A stretch of DNA of 64,000 nucleotides from Sphingopyxis sp. JAI108 (GTDB lineage: Bacteria > Pseudomonadota > Alphaproteobacteria > Sphingomonadales > Sphingomonadaceae), in contig NZ_JACCCJ010000003.1 in NCBI RefSeq assembly GCF_013410105.1, forward strand, positions 279,084-343,083, in the 5' to 3' direction. The translations under genes and the position numbers were made by a program. Positions 34,863-43,086 of the stretch are shown here, piece after piece; within the stretch, counting starts at the first letter, position 1, and each line of letters starts with the position of its first letter. The notes below the pieces were generated by a model that saw only the letters and a list, made by a program, of their open reading frames with translations, did not search any database and was not told where the DNA came from.

Positions 34863-35534
34863 ATGTTCCGAAGTGAAAAGCCTCTGTCCGACCCACTGCT
34901 GCTCGCCGCCGCGGGCGCCGGCATCGCGGTGCTCGCCACCGGCGCGGCGATCTGGCAGCGCCGCCGGCAGGCCACGGCGCCGGCTGACGCGCCTATTGCG
35001 ACCGATGCGCCGCACTGGACGCTCGAAAAGACTTCGTCGCGCGCGCTTTTCGGCAAATCGGTCCTGATCAACCGGCCGCGCGCCCAGCTCTACGCCGCCT
35101 GGATTCCCGAGCGCTTCCCCGAATTCATGGAGAATGTCGTCGCGGTCGATGATCTCGGAGACGATGTCTCGCGATGGACGATCAAGGCGCCCGCCGGACG
35201 CGAGGTGACGCTGGTCAACCGCATCAGCGAGCGCGACGAAAATGCGTCGATCTATTGGCAGAGCACGCCCGAGTCCGACGTGGCCAACAGCGGCGAGGTG
35301 CGCTTCACCGAGGCGCCAGCGGGACGCGGCACCTATGTCAGCCTGATTCTCGCCTATGATCCGCCCGCCGGAAAGGTCGGACGCTTGGCAGCGAAGCTGC
35401 TTCAGCGCGAACCCGAGGTGCAGGCGCGGCGCGATCTTCATCGCTTCAAGCAGCTGATGGAAACCGGCGAGGTGACGAGCAACGCCTCGCCCTCGGCGCG
35501 TCCGTCCGAAGATGCGACCCAGCCGCATATCTGA
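34863..35534 (+). CDS. SRPBCC-family protein with N-terminal membrane anchor
   Basis: This 223-residue protein has one N-terminal membrane segment (DPLLLAAAGAGIAVLATGAAIW) followed by a START-like SRPBCC (polyketide cyclase/coenzyme Q-binding) domain: SVLINRPRAQLYAAW, FPEFMENVVAV and a long C-terminal helix (LLQREPEVQARRDLHRFKQLME). The ligand is unknown. The ATG at 34863 follows GGGAGA. A partial EcfG-like motif (GGAAC 34734-34738, then CGTC after 16 bases) lies upstream. It is 26 bases before the alcohol dehydrogenase gene and probably cotranscribed with it. Confidence 0.83.
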   Translation: MFRSEKPLSDPLLLAAAGAGIAVLATGAAIWQRRRQATAPADAPIATDAPHWTLEKTSSRALFGKSVLINRPRAQLYAAWIPERFPEFMENVVAVDDLGDDVSRWTIKAPAGREVTLVNRISERDENASIYWQSTPESDVANSGEVRFTEAPAGRGTYVSLILAYDPPAGKVGRLAAKLLQREPEVQARRDLHRFKQLMETGEVTSNASPSARPSEDATQPHI

Positions 35535-35560
35535 ACCGAACCCATCCGAAGGAGAAGCCC

Positions 35561-36778
35561 ATGCGCGCCGTTACCTGGCAGGGACGCCACAAGATCAGCG
35601 TCGAGACCGTACCCGACCCCGAAATCGTCAACCCGCGCGACGCGATCCTGCGCATCACCTCGACCGCGATCTGCGGATCGGACCTCCATCTTTACGACGG
35701 ATACATCCCCGGCATGCGGGCGGGAGATATCGTCGGGCACGAATTTATGGGCGAAGTCGTCGAAACCGGCGCCTCCTCGACGCTGAAGCGCGGCCAGCGC
35801 GTCGTCGTGCCCTTCACGATCAGCTGCGGCCAATGCTTCTTCTGCGAGAAGCAGCAATTTAGCGCCTGCGACAATGCCAATCCCGTCGAGACACGCGATG
35901 CCTCCGAACTGCTGATGGGGCATGCGATGGGTTCCGCCTTCGGCTATGCCCATCTAACCGGGGGCTATGCGGGCGGGCAGGCCGAATATGTGCGCGTGCC
36001 TTATTCGGACGTCGGTCCAGTCGTTATCCCGGACGATCTCGCCGACGACGATGTGCTCTTTCTCTCCGATATCTTGCCGACGGGCTGGCAGGCGGCGGTC
36101 AATGCCGACATCGAGCCGGGCGATACCGTCGCGGTGTGGGGATGCGGTCCGGTCGGCCTGTTCACGATCCAGTCGGCGCTGTTGCTCGGCGCCGGGCGCG
36201 TCATTGCGATCGACCATTTCCCGACGCGGCTTGCGCTCGCGCGCAAACATGGCGCCGAGATCCTCGATTACACGCAGGTCGATGTCCGTGAGGCGCTCGA
36301 CGAGATGACCGGCGGCATCGGGCCCGACGCGTGCATCGACTGCGTCGGGATGGAGAGCCACGGCTTTACCGCCGACAATATCCTCGACCAGGTGAAGGTG
36401 AAGATGCTCTCGTCGACCGAACGCATCCACGCGCTGCGCCAGGCGATCCTCGCTTGCCGCAAGGGCGGGCGCCTCTCGATCCCGGGAGTCTATGGCGGTT
36501 TCGCCGACAAATTCCCGCTCGGCCAGCTCATGGAGAAGGGGCTGACCGTCAAGAGCGGGCAGACGCATGTCCAGCGCTATTCGGGCGAGCTGCTCGACAT
36601 GATTCGTGAGCGCAAGTTCGACACGGTCTCGCTGATCTCGCACCACGCGCCGCTCGAGGATGCCGCCGAGATGTACCGGCACTGGCACGACGAGCAGGAC
36701 CTCTACACCAAGATCGTGCTCAAGCCGGGATTGAAGAAGGGCGCCATCGAGGCCCGGCAGGAGATGGCACATACCTGA
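35561..36778 (+). CDS. Zinc-dependent alcohol dehydrogenase (formaldehyde-dehydrogenase-like)
   Basis: This 405-residue medium-chain dehydrogenase has the catalytic zinc ligands in AICGSDLHLYDG and GHEFMGEVVE, a structural-zinc-type segment with Cys in TISCGQCFFCEKQQFSAC, and the cofactor loop VWGCGPVGLFTIQSALLLGA. It resembles glutathione-independent formaldehyde dehydrogenase-like enzymes of stress operons; the substrate is not known. The start has a clear GAAGGAG site. Its C-terminus ends EMAHT at a TGA that coincides with the missing start of the downstream SDR gene. Confidence 0.88.
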   Translation: MRAVTWQGRHKISVETVPDPEIVNPRDAILRITSTAICGSDLHLYDGYIPGMRAGDIVGHEFMGEVVETGASSTLKRGQRVVVPFTISCGQCFFCEKQQFSACDNANPVETRDASELLMGHAMGSAFGYAHLTGGYAGGQAEYVRVPYSDVGPVVIPDDLADDDVLFLSDILPTGWQAAVNADIEPGDTVAVWGCGPVGLFTIQSALLLGAGRVIAIDHFPTRLALARKHGAEILDYTQVDVREALDEMTGGIGPDACIDCVGMESHGFTADNILDQVKVKMLSSTERIHALRQAILACRKGGRLSIPGVYGGFADKFPLGQLMEKGLTVKSGQTHVQRYSGELLDMIRERKFDTVSLISHHAPLEDAAEMYRHWHDEQDLYTKIVLKPGLKKGAIEARQEMAHT

Positions 36779-37553
36779 GCGCAAACTTGCCATCGTCACC
36801 GGCGCGTCGAGCGGCATCGGCCGCGAGATCGCGATGCTCGCGGCGAAGGACGGTTACGACTTGATCGTCGCGGCCGACGAGCCGCTCGTCGATGCGGCCG
36901 CGGGCCTGCGCGCCGAGGGCATCGAGGTCGAGGCGGTCGAGGCCGATCTCGCGACGCCGGCGGGGGTCGAAAAGCTGCTCGCGGCGGCGCGCGGAAGGCC
37001 GGTCGACATACTTGTCGCCAATGCGGGGCACGGCCTCGGGCACGGCTTCCTTGACCAGCCGGTGGCCGAATGGCGCCATGTCATCGACACCAATATCACC
37101 GGCACGCTGCTCCTGCTGCAACCGGTCCTGAAAGCAATGGTCGCGCGCGGCGAGGGCAAGGTGCTGATCACAGGCTCGATCGCCGGCCATCTCGCGGGAT
37201 CGTTCCAGGCGGTCTACAACGGCACCAAGGCCTTCGTCGACAGCTTCGCCGCCGCGATCGGCAATGAACTCAAGGACAGCGGCGTCACGATCACCTGCCT
37301 TAAACCCGGGGCGACCGACACCCGCTTCTTCGAGCGCGCAGGCATGCTCGATACCAAGGTGGGGCAGTCGGAGAAGGACGATCCCGCCGATGTCGCGAAG
37401 ACGGGCTGGGACGCGCTGCTCGCAGGCGAGCATGCCGTCGTCCACGGCCTCAAGAACAAGGCGCAGGTCCTTGCCTCGGGCGTGCTCAGCGAGGCGGCGA
37501 CGGCCGAGATGCACCGCAAGCTCGCCGAACCGGGGTCGGGGAAGGAAGGCTGA
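36771..37553 (+). CDS. SDR-family oxidoreductase without a normal start codon
   Basis: The frame encodes a short-chain dehydrogenase of ~260 residues: RKLAIVTGASSGIGRE (cofactor loop), ILVANAGHG, and the catalytic YNGTKAFVDSF segment. The first in-frame ATG (36834) would delete the cofactor motif, and no ATG, GTG or TTG exists between it and the in-frame stop at 36732-36734; the listed start is only the edge of the homologous part. The previous gene ends ATG-GCA-CAT-ACC-TGA. Skipping the T at 36776 would read MAHT then ERKLAIVTG in this frame. A one-base insertion, a broken ADH-SDR fusion, a +1 frameshift or a sequencing error are all possible. Confidence 0.75.
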   Translation: MPERKLAIVTGASSGIGREIAMLAAKDGYDLIVAADEPLVDAAAGLRAEGIEVEAVEADLATPAGVEKLLAAARGRPVDILVANAGHGLGHGFLDQPVAEWRHVIDTNITGTLLLLQPVLKAMVARGEGKVLITGSIAGHLAGSFQAVYNGTKAFVDSFAAAIGNELKDSGVTITCLKPGATDTRFFERAGMLDTKVGQSEKDDPADVAKTGWDALLAGEHAVVHGLKNKAQVLASGVLSEAATAEMHRKLAEPGSGKEG

Positions 37554-37591
37554 TGGGCCTGTCCGGCCCCTTATCGAAAGAGGAGATGATC

Positions 37592-37927
37592 ATGACCGAT
37601 GCGAAGGACAGCAAAGGCGGCGCGTCCGTCGGCGACGGCTCGCTCCCGCAGGAGCCCGTCGAGCGGCGCGAAAATGTCGGGACGACCACCCCCGATCGCT
37701 ACCCCGCCGCCGAGCGGCAGGCGGGCGACGTCTCGGGCGCCGCCAACCGCGGCCATCGCCGCAGCACCGGCAGCGGTCCGGTCAGCGGCAGCGGCGCTGG
37801 CGCGGGCGGCAAGGGCAATGCCGAGGATTATGACAGCGACCCGCAGGGCGGGGGCGGGCGGGCCGCCGAGCCCGACACGCCGCCGCCCGGCAAGGGCGCC
37901 GACGCCCCCGTCGGGGGCAGCCGCTAG
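37592..37927 (+). CDS. Small Gly/Ser-rich disordered protein
   Basis: This 111-residue protein is low in complexity: Gly, Ser, Pro and charged residues dominate, with segments such as STGSGPVSGSGAGAGGKGN and PDTPPPGKGADAPVGGSR. No domain is recognisable and it is probably intrinsically disordered. The ATG at 37592 has a GAGGAG site six bases upstream; two earlier in-frame ATGs exist. It lies 38 bases after the SDR gene on the same strand. Small proteins like this are common among sphingomonad stress genes. Confidence 0.65.
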   Translation: MTDAKDSKGGASVGDGSLPQEPVERRENVGTTTPDRYPAAERQAGDVSGAANRGHRRSTGSGPVSGSGAGAGGKGNAEDYDSDPQGGGGRAAEPDTPPPGKGADAPVGGSR

Positions 37928-38004
37928 GCCGTTTGCCGGAAAGGGGGAGGGCGCCGCGCGCGGTTGCGCCGCGCGTCGTCGGCCTTGGCCAGTCCAATGG
38001 CTTG

Positions 38005-38583
38005 TCATTCGATCCGGTAATCGATCGGCTTGAAGCTGCCGCCGCAGCTGTCGTACGCCGAGCAGGCCGTCAGCCCGACGACAAGGTCGGTGAGCGCGCG
38101 CAGGCGGATGAAGTCGCCGGCCTTTGTCGTCGGCGGGAGAACACTGATTTTGCCTTCGCCGTCGACGGGGACATTCATGAACAGGTTGAAAGCGACCGGG
38201 ATGGCGTCGGCATCGATACCATAGGGTGCGAGCGCCTCGGCGAGATTGCCGAAGCAGCCGCGATGAACGGGCTTGTCGGCGTAGAAATGGCGAAAGGTCG
38301 CCTCGCTGCACGGCGTCAGCAGGAAATCATGGAGACCGCAGCTGTCCTCGACGATCTCGAGCAGCGCGTTCGAGCGGTTCGACCAGAGGCGGTTTCCGGT
38401 GGTGAGGCGGATCGTTTCTTCATAGTCGAAAGTCCGCCCGTTCGAGATAACCTCGCGCGGATCGGCGGCGCTGAACGCAAGAAGATCGCTCACCTGGCCG
38501 CCTTCGGGGTCGATGACGCACAGCGTCGCGCCCTTGGCGAGCTTGAAAGCGGCGCCGCTGCGCGGGCTGATCCGTTCGGTCAT
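38005..38583 (-). CDS. DUF1989 / urea-carboxylase-associated family protein
   Basis: This 192-residue protein fits the DUF1989 family: GATLCVIDPEGGQVSDLLAF, TIRLTTGNRLWSNRSNALLEI, HDFLLTPCSEATF, GCFGNLAEAL, FNLFMNVPVDGEGKI and SACSAYDS-type cysteines near the C-terminus. Relatives act with urea carboxylase or in aminomethyl-transfer-like chemistry, but none of those partners is nearby, so the function is open. It stands alone between converging and co-directional genes. Confidence 0.85.
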   Translation of the reverse strand: MTERISPRSGAAFKLAKGATLCVIDPEGGQVSDLLAFSAADPREVISNGRTFDYEETIRLTTGNRLWSNRSNALLEIVEDSCGLHDFLLTPCSEATFRHFYADKPVHRGCFGNLAEALAPYGIDADAIPVAFNLFMNVPVDGEGKISVLPPTTKAGDFIRLRALTDLVVGLTACSAYDSCGGSFKPIDYRIE

Positions 38584-38693
38584 TCTGGGTCCTTACATGG
38601 GCAGGGGTATGCAAAATATGGGCGAGGATATGCAAAAGACGACCGGGCGGAAGGTCCCGCCCGGTCACCCGGTATGTAACGGCCTGTCGCGCG

Positions 38694-39263
38694 TCAGGGG
38701 GCGAGCTTGCCGAGCTCGGCGCGGTGCGCCTCGACAACGGGAACGATCTCCGCGGCGGCCTGCTTGAGCGCCGCCGCTTCGCCCGAGGCGGCATAGCCCT
38801 GGTGCAGCGCGAGCGCGACGTCATGCGCGGTCTTCTGGTGACCGAGATAGATTTTGTCGATCGTCGCCGCATCGGCGCCCTTGATGTCCGCCAGCATCTT
38901 CTCCTGGTCGGCATCGAGCTTCGGGGTCGGCGCCTCGGCACCCGCGGCAGTCGCCGCCGCCTTCACTTTCGCCGACGACTTGCCATGATGATCGATCATC
39001 ATCTCGGCAAAGGCCCGCACCTTCGCATCCTTCGATTTTACGAGCAGTGCCTTCGAGGATTCGATTTCCCAGAGATCGCCGGCTCCTGCCTTGGCGATAT
39101 AGTCGGCGGTGCTCGCAGCGGGCGTGGCGGCGGGGGCCGCCGGTTCGGGCGCGGCCGTGGCGGTGTCCGCCGGGGGCGCCGAACTGTCCGCCTCGCTGCT
39201 CTCGGGGCCGCCGCATCCGGCGACGAGCGCGGCGATCGCCGCGGCTCCCATCCAAATCTTCAT
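38694..39263 (-). CDS. DUF4142 lipoprotein-like exported protein
   Basis: This 189-residue protein starts with a lipoprotein signal (MKIWMGAAAIAALVAGCGG, Cys17 as lipidation site), then a Pro/Ala linker, then the DUF4142 helical domain with DYIAKAGAGDLWEIESSKA, FAEMMIDHHGKSSAKV and a terminal LGKLAP. The two adjacent His residues in DHH are the family hallmark and suggest ferritin-like four-helix packing. The start has GAGGAGA. It is often found with stress genes; function is unknown. Confidence 0.85.
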   Translation of the reverse strand: MKIWMGAAAIAALVAGCGGPESSEADSSAPPADTATAAPEPAAPAATPAASTADYIAKAGAGDLWEIESSKALLVKSKDAKVRAFAEMMIDHHGKSSAKVKAAATAAGAEAPTPKLDADQEKMLADIKGADAATIDKIYLGHQKTAHDVALALHQGYAASGEAAALKQAAAEIVPVVEAHRAELGKLAP

Positions 39264-39383
39264 CTCGTCTCTCCTCGATCTTCTCCGGATTACTCCCGGC
39301 GATGTTTACACGTTTCCCAAGTCCGCACGTAAGACCGGACCGCGACTGGCGCGGCCCGGTCTTTCACGCGGGAGGGGCAGGCC

Positions 39384-39527
39384 TCAGCGGCTTTGCTTGC
39401 CCTGATCCTTGCTGCCGGATTGCTTGCCCGCGCCCGACTGGCTCTTGCCGCCGTCCTGCTGCTGCTGGCTGCCCTTGCCGGACGAGCTGCCCTGCTGCTT
39501 GCCGTCTTTCTTGTCATTCTGTGCCAT
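39384..39527 (-). CDS. Small Gln/Ser/Lys-rich hydrophilic protein (47 aa)
   Basis: This very short protein begins MAQNDKKDGKQQGSSSG and consists almost entirely of Gln, Ser, Gly, Lys and Asp, with no hydrophobic residues to form a core. It resembles small hydrophilic, desiccation-type stress proteins only in composition. AAAGGAT lies before the ATG at 39527, and a 10-bp hairpin sits just upstream in the leader. Confidence 0.5.
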   Translation of the reverse strand: MAQNDKKDGKQQGSSSGKGSQQQQDGGKSQSGAGKQSGSKDQGKQSR

Positions 39528-39539
39528 GACGCATCCTTT

Positions 39540-39564
39540 CCATCGGCCCCGAACGGGCCGATGG
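39540..39564 (-). other. Leader hairpin of the 47-aa protein gene
   Basis: CCATCGGCCC (39540-39549) pairs perfectly with GGGCCGATGG (39555-39564) around a five-base loop. On the minus strand it stands 12 bases upstream of the start codon, next to the ribosome binding site. It may regulate translation or stability. Confidence 0.45.
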
Positions 39565-39751
39565 GGAAACCCCGTGCCCACCATGCTTGTTGCGCCGGGG
39601 CGCTGCCGATTGATCGAGGTTATACGCTTTTGGGGATCGGCTCCGTGTCAACTTCGGCTCGTCGCGCCGCCGACGCGCGGGAAGTTGAACTGGAGGACGG
39701 CCATGCCCGAGGTAGCGGGACAGTCCGGGGTTTTGCGGGTCCTGTGCCTTG

Positions 39752-40498
39752 TCAGGCAAGGCAGGCGATGATGCCCTCGATCACCGCGATCGTTTCCTGC
39801 GGATCGCGCACCCGCACCGTGTCGAGCCCGAGCTGTTTTGCCGGATAGTCGTTGCCGCCGGGGAAGATCGCATCGCCGATGAAGATCATCTCGCCGAGCG
39901 CGATGCCGCTCGCGGCGCTGAGCTTCTTCAGTCCATAGCCCTTGTCGACACCCTCGCGCGTGATGTCGATCGAGGTCGCGCCGCCCATGTTGATCGAGAG
40001 GCCCGGAAGCCGGGACCGCAGATCGGCCTGGATGACGCGGCGCTTCGCGAAATCCGGATCCCAGACCTCCTTGGCGTCGATCGGGGCCTGCTGGCCGAGC
40101 GCGGAAAAGGTAATCTGGCTGCCGCGGTCCTCGATCCGCTCGCCCCAGACTTCCTGCGGAACGAAGCCCGTCGCCTCGAGCGACGCGTCGAAGGCCGCAA
40201 GGATACGTGCCTTTTCCTCTTCGCTGAAGAGCTCGGCGTAAAGCGGCGTCCAGCCCTCCGCGCGGTAGACGTAGAGCTTCGTTCCCGTTGTCGGCATCAG
40301 CCAGAGCCTTGCGCGGTCCGCATCGGCGGGAAGCCGGCTCGCGACCTGCTTGTCGAACTGCGGCCAGTCGCCTCCCGAGATCACGGCGACTTCGGCCACG
40401 CCGAGCAGCCTTGCGAGCGCTGCGCCCATCTCGGGGGCAAGCGGCTGCTTGCTCTCCGCAAGGGTTCCGTCGAGATCGAAGGCGACCAGCTTCTTCAT
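39752..40498 (-). CDS. HAD-superfamily phosphatase (HAD-IIB, sucrose/mannose-phosphatase-like)
   Basis: This 248-residue protein shows the HAD motifs: FDLDGTLAES (nucleophile Asp and general acid), VISGGDWPQFDKQ, a Lys in VDKGYGLKKLS, and IGDAIFPGGNDYP with the metal-binding Asp residues. The IIB cap architecture and the closing phrase resemble phosphomannomutase-like or sugar-phosphatase enzymes. The ATG at 40498 has a GAGGAGA site. The substrate is unknown; the presence of two mannan-type GH130 loci in the window makes a mannose-phosphate role a fair guess. Confidence 0.85.
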   Translation of the reverse strand: MKKLVAFDLDGTLAESKQPLAPEMGAALARLLGVAEVAVISGGDWPQFDKQVASRLPADADRARLWLMPTTGTKLYVYRAEGWTPLYAELFSEEEKARILAAFDASLEATGFVPQEVWGERIEDRGSQITFSALGQQAPIDAKEVWDPDFAKRRVIQADLRSRLPGLSINMGGATSIDITREGVDKGYGLKKLSAASGIALGEMIFIGDAIFPGGNDYPAKQLGLDTVRVRDPQETIAVIEGIIACLA

Positions 40499-40762
40499 CG
40501 ATATCTCCTCTGTCGGTTTTCGCCGGCCTGGCGCCGGCAAAGCCACACAATCGCCCGAACCCGCACGAAGTTCCGGCGTCGCTTTGCCGGGCGGAGGTTT
40601 TGGAGGCGCCGCGCTGGTACAGCAAAGGCTGAGCGGGAGGAGATGGTCGGGCGCGGCAAGACTGTGGCGTTGTACTGACCGCATGCGCCGTGCATGGCAT
40701 GCGCGAGGCAACGAGTGCGACGCCCGAGGCGTTAGCACGGCGATGAGCAGGGAGACAATTCG

Positions 40763-41524
40763 ATGACACCGCGCTGGCCTTCGCTCCTCTGGGTGGTGCG
40801 CCACGGCCAGAGCGCCGGCAATGTCGCGCGCGATGCCGCCGATGCGGCGGGCGAGCTTCGCATCGCGCTCGACCACCGCGACGTCGACGTGCCGCTGTCT
40901 CCGCTCGGCGAGGAGCAGGCACGCGCGCTTGGCGCCTGGTTCGCCGCAGGCGAAGAGGATGGCCGTCCCGAAATCATGCTCGCCTCGCCCTATGTCCGAG
41001 CGGTGCAGACGGCAGAGATATTCCGCGGCGCCGGCGGCTGCGCGGCGGACGAGAAAATCTGCATCGACGAGCGGCTGCGCGAGAAGGAGTTCGGGATTCT
41101 CGACGGCCTCACGCGGCTCGGGATCGAGCACGCGCACCCCGAGCAGGCCGAATTTCGCCTCGCACTCGGGAAATTTTATCATCGGCCCCCGGGCGGCGAG
41201 AGCTGGTGCGACGTCATTCTGCGACTGCGCTCGCTGCTCGACACCGTCTCGCTTCATTATGGCGGGCGGCGAGTGATGATCGTCGCGCACCAGGTCGTCG
41301 TTCTATGCCTGCGCACTATCATCGAGAATCTGGGCGAGAAGGAAATCCTTGCCATCGACCGCGAGGGCGACGTCGCCAATTGCGCGATCACCGAATATAG
41401 GTTCGATCCGCGCGCGGGCCGCGACGGCAATCTCGTTCTTTCGCGTTACAATGTCACCGCGCCGATTGAGGATGATGTCCCGGTCACCCGAGAACCCGAT
41501 GCGATGGTGGCCGCGCGTGGCTGA
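40763..41524 (+). CDS. Histidine phosphatase family protein
   Basis: This 253-residue protein is in the phosphoglycerate-mutase-like branch: WVVRHGQSAGN gives the phospho-accepting His, ASPYVRAVQTAEI the second Arg, DERLREKEFGILDG the acidic proton donor, and MIVAHQVVVL the second His. The substrate is unknown. The start has AGGGAGAC. It begins a run of five tightly packed genes (phosphatase, NAD(P)HX dehydratase, MgtC, flavoprotein), the next overlapping its 3' end. Confidence 0.87.
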   Translation: MTPRWPSLLWVVRHGQSAGNVARDAADAAGELRIALDHRDVDVPLSPLGEEQARALGAWFAAGEEDGRPEIMLASPYVRAVQTAEIFRGAGGCAADEKICIDERLREKEFGILDGLTRLGIEHAHPEQAEFRLALGKFYHRPPGGESWCDVILRLRSLLDTVSLHYGGRRVMIVAHQVVVLCLRTIIENLGEKEILAIDREGDVANCAITEYRFDPRAGRDGNLVLSRYNVTAPIEDDVPVTREPDAMVAARG

Positions 41525-42398
41525 TGTGGTCCCGCTCGACACTGCCTGGCTCAAGGCGGCCCCGCTCCCCGATCACCAGGACAATGTCGACAAGAACGGC
41601 CGCGGCCGCGTGCTCGTCATCGGCGGCGGGCGCCGCGTTCCGGGCGGCATGCTGCTTACCGCCGAGGCGGCCTTCCGGGCGGGGGCGGGCAAGGTGACGA
41701 TCGCGACGATCGCCTCGGCGGCGATCCCGATCGGCATTGCTTGTCCCTCTTGCGCCGTGGTGGCGCTGCCCGAGACCGACGCGGGCGAGATCGCGCCCGA
41801 CAGCGCCGAACTGCTCCTCGCCGAAATGGCACTCCATGACGCCATCGTCTTTGGTCCTGCAATGAGCGATGCCGAGGGTGTGCGGACACTCCTGGGAGCC
41901 CTGCTGTCGTCACTGCCTGAAGACATGTTCGTGCTGCTCGACGCGCTCGCGCTGCGCGCCGCTGCCGAGCATCGCGATGCGATCCGCGCGCGCGCCGCGC
42001 ACATGGTGCTCACGCCGCACGAGGGCGAACTCGCCGCGCTGCTGGGCAGCGACAAGGAGGTCGTCGCCGCCGATCCGCTTGCCGCGCTGAGCGCGGCCGC
42101 CGAGCGCTTCGGCGCCGCGGTCATGGTGAAGGGCGCGGCGAGCCATCTCATCGCCGAGGGGCGCTGCCTCGCCTATGCCGGCGGCGGGCTCGGCCTCGCG
42201 GCGAGCGGGTCGGGCGACATATTGGCGGGGCTCATCGCCGGGCTCGGCGCGCAGGGCCTCTCGCCATTGCAGGCCTCGGCGTGGGGCATCTGGCTGCACG
42301 GCGAGGCGGGCCGGCGCCTCTCCGAGACCATGGGGCCGCTCGGCTATCTTGCACGCGAACTTCCGCCGCTGGTCCCGGGACTGATGCGGGGTGTCTGA
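41499..42398 (+). CDS. nnrD: ADP-dependent NAD(P)H-hydrate dehydratase
   Basis: This ~299-residue ribokinase-fold protein repairs hydrated NAD(P)H. It shows NGRGRVLVIGGGRRVPGGMLLTAEAAFRAGAGKVTI, LTPHEGELAALLG, VMVKGAASHL and the phosphate-binding GSGDILAGLIAGL. There is no N-terminal epimerase (NnrE) domain. The ATG at 41499 overlaps the phosphatase gene by 26 bases; GTG at 41517 would give eight bases of overlap and is also plausible. The downstream mgtC gene overlaps its stop by eight bases. Confidence 0.9.
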   Translation: MRWWPRVADVVPLDTAWLKAAPLPDHQDNVDKNGRGRVLVIGGGRRVPGGMLLTAEAAFRAGAGKVTIATIASAAIPIGIACPSCAVVALPETDAGEIAPDSAELLLAEMALHDAIVFGPAMSDAEGVRTLLGALLSSLPEDMFVLLDALALRAAAEHRDAIRARAAHMVLTPHEGELAALLGSDKEVVAADPLAALSAAAERFGAAVMVKGAASHLIAEGRCLAYAGGGLGLAASGSGDILAGLIAGLGAQGLSPLQASAWGIWLHGEAGRRLSETMGPLGYLARELPPLVPGLMRGV

Positions 42399-43086
42399 AC
42401 TCGACCTGCTCGACCCCGGCCTCCTCTGGCCGATCGCGGGCGCGGTGCTCGCCGGCGCGATCATCGGCGGCGAGCGCGAGTATCGCGCAAGCCCCGCGGG
42501 GCTTCGCACCCATATTCTCGTCGCACTGTCCTGCTGCCTGCTGATGCTCTCCGCCGTCCACCAGATGGAATGGCTGACGGACACCCCGACCGAGGTCGTC
42601 CGCATCGACCCGGTCCGTATGGCGCATGGCGTGCTTACCGGCATCGGCTTCCTCTGCGGCGGGGTGATCTTTCGCGAGGGGTTCAACGTCCGCGGGCTCA
42701 CCACGGCGGCCTCGCTCTGGATGACCGCGACGCTAGGTATCTTGTTCGGGGTCGGCTTCTACGAGCTGGCGATCTTCGGCGGCATCGCGACCTTCCTGGT
42801 GCTCGCGGCGGTCAGCTGGACCGATCGCCACGCGCCGCAGCGGCGCATCGCGCATGTCACGCTCGATTATCGGGCGGGGACGCGCATTGCTTCGGGGGAG
42901 GTCGTGGCCTTGCTTGCGAAACATGGGCTGAAGGCGATCACCGTCGAGCAGCGCCGCGCCGGCGGCGCGCCCGGCTTCACCGCGATCGCATCGGGCTACG
43001 GCGAGACGCGCGCCGACACGCTGGCGGCGGCGCTCACCGAGGATAATCGCATCGCGTCCTTCGATATCAGGCCGCAGCAGGGATGA
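42391..43086 (+). CDS. MgtC/SapB-family membrane protein
   Basis: This 231-residue protein has four N-terminal membrane helices with MgtC signatures GAIIGGEREYRASPAGLRTHILVALS, RMAHGVLTGIGFLCGGVIFREG and GLTTAASLWMTATLGILFG, and a cytoplasmic C-terminal ACT-like domain. MgtC proteins influence magnesium and phosphate homeostasis and survival under stress. It starts with GTG at 42391 inside the dehydratase gene, and its stop overlaps the flavoprotein start by four bases (ATGA). Confidence 0.9.
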   Translation: MSELDLLDPGLLWPIAGAVLAGAIIGGEREYRASPAGLRTHILVALSCCLLMLSAVHQMEWLTDTPTEVVRIDPVRMAHGVLTGIGFLCGGVIFREGFNVRGLTTAASLWMTATLGILFGVGFYELAIFGGIATFLVLAAVSWTDRHAPQRRIAHVTLDYRAGTRIASGEVVALLAKHGLKAITVEQRRAGGAPGFTAIASGYGETRADTLAAALTEDNRIASFDIRPQQG

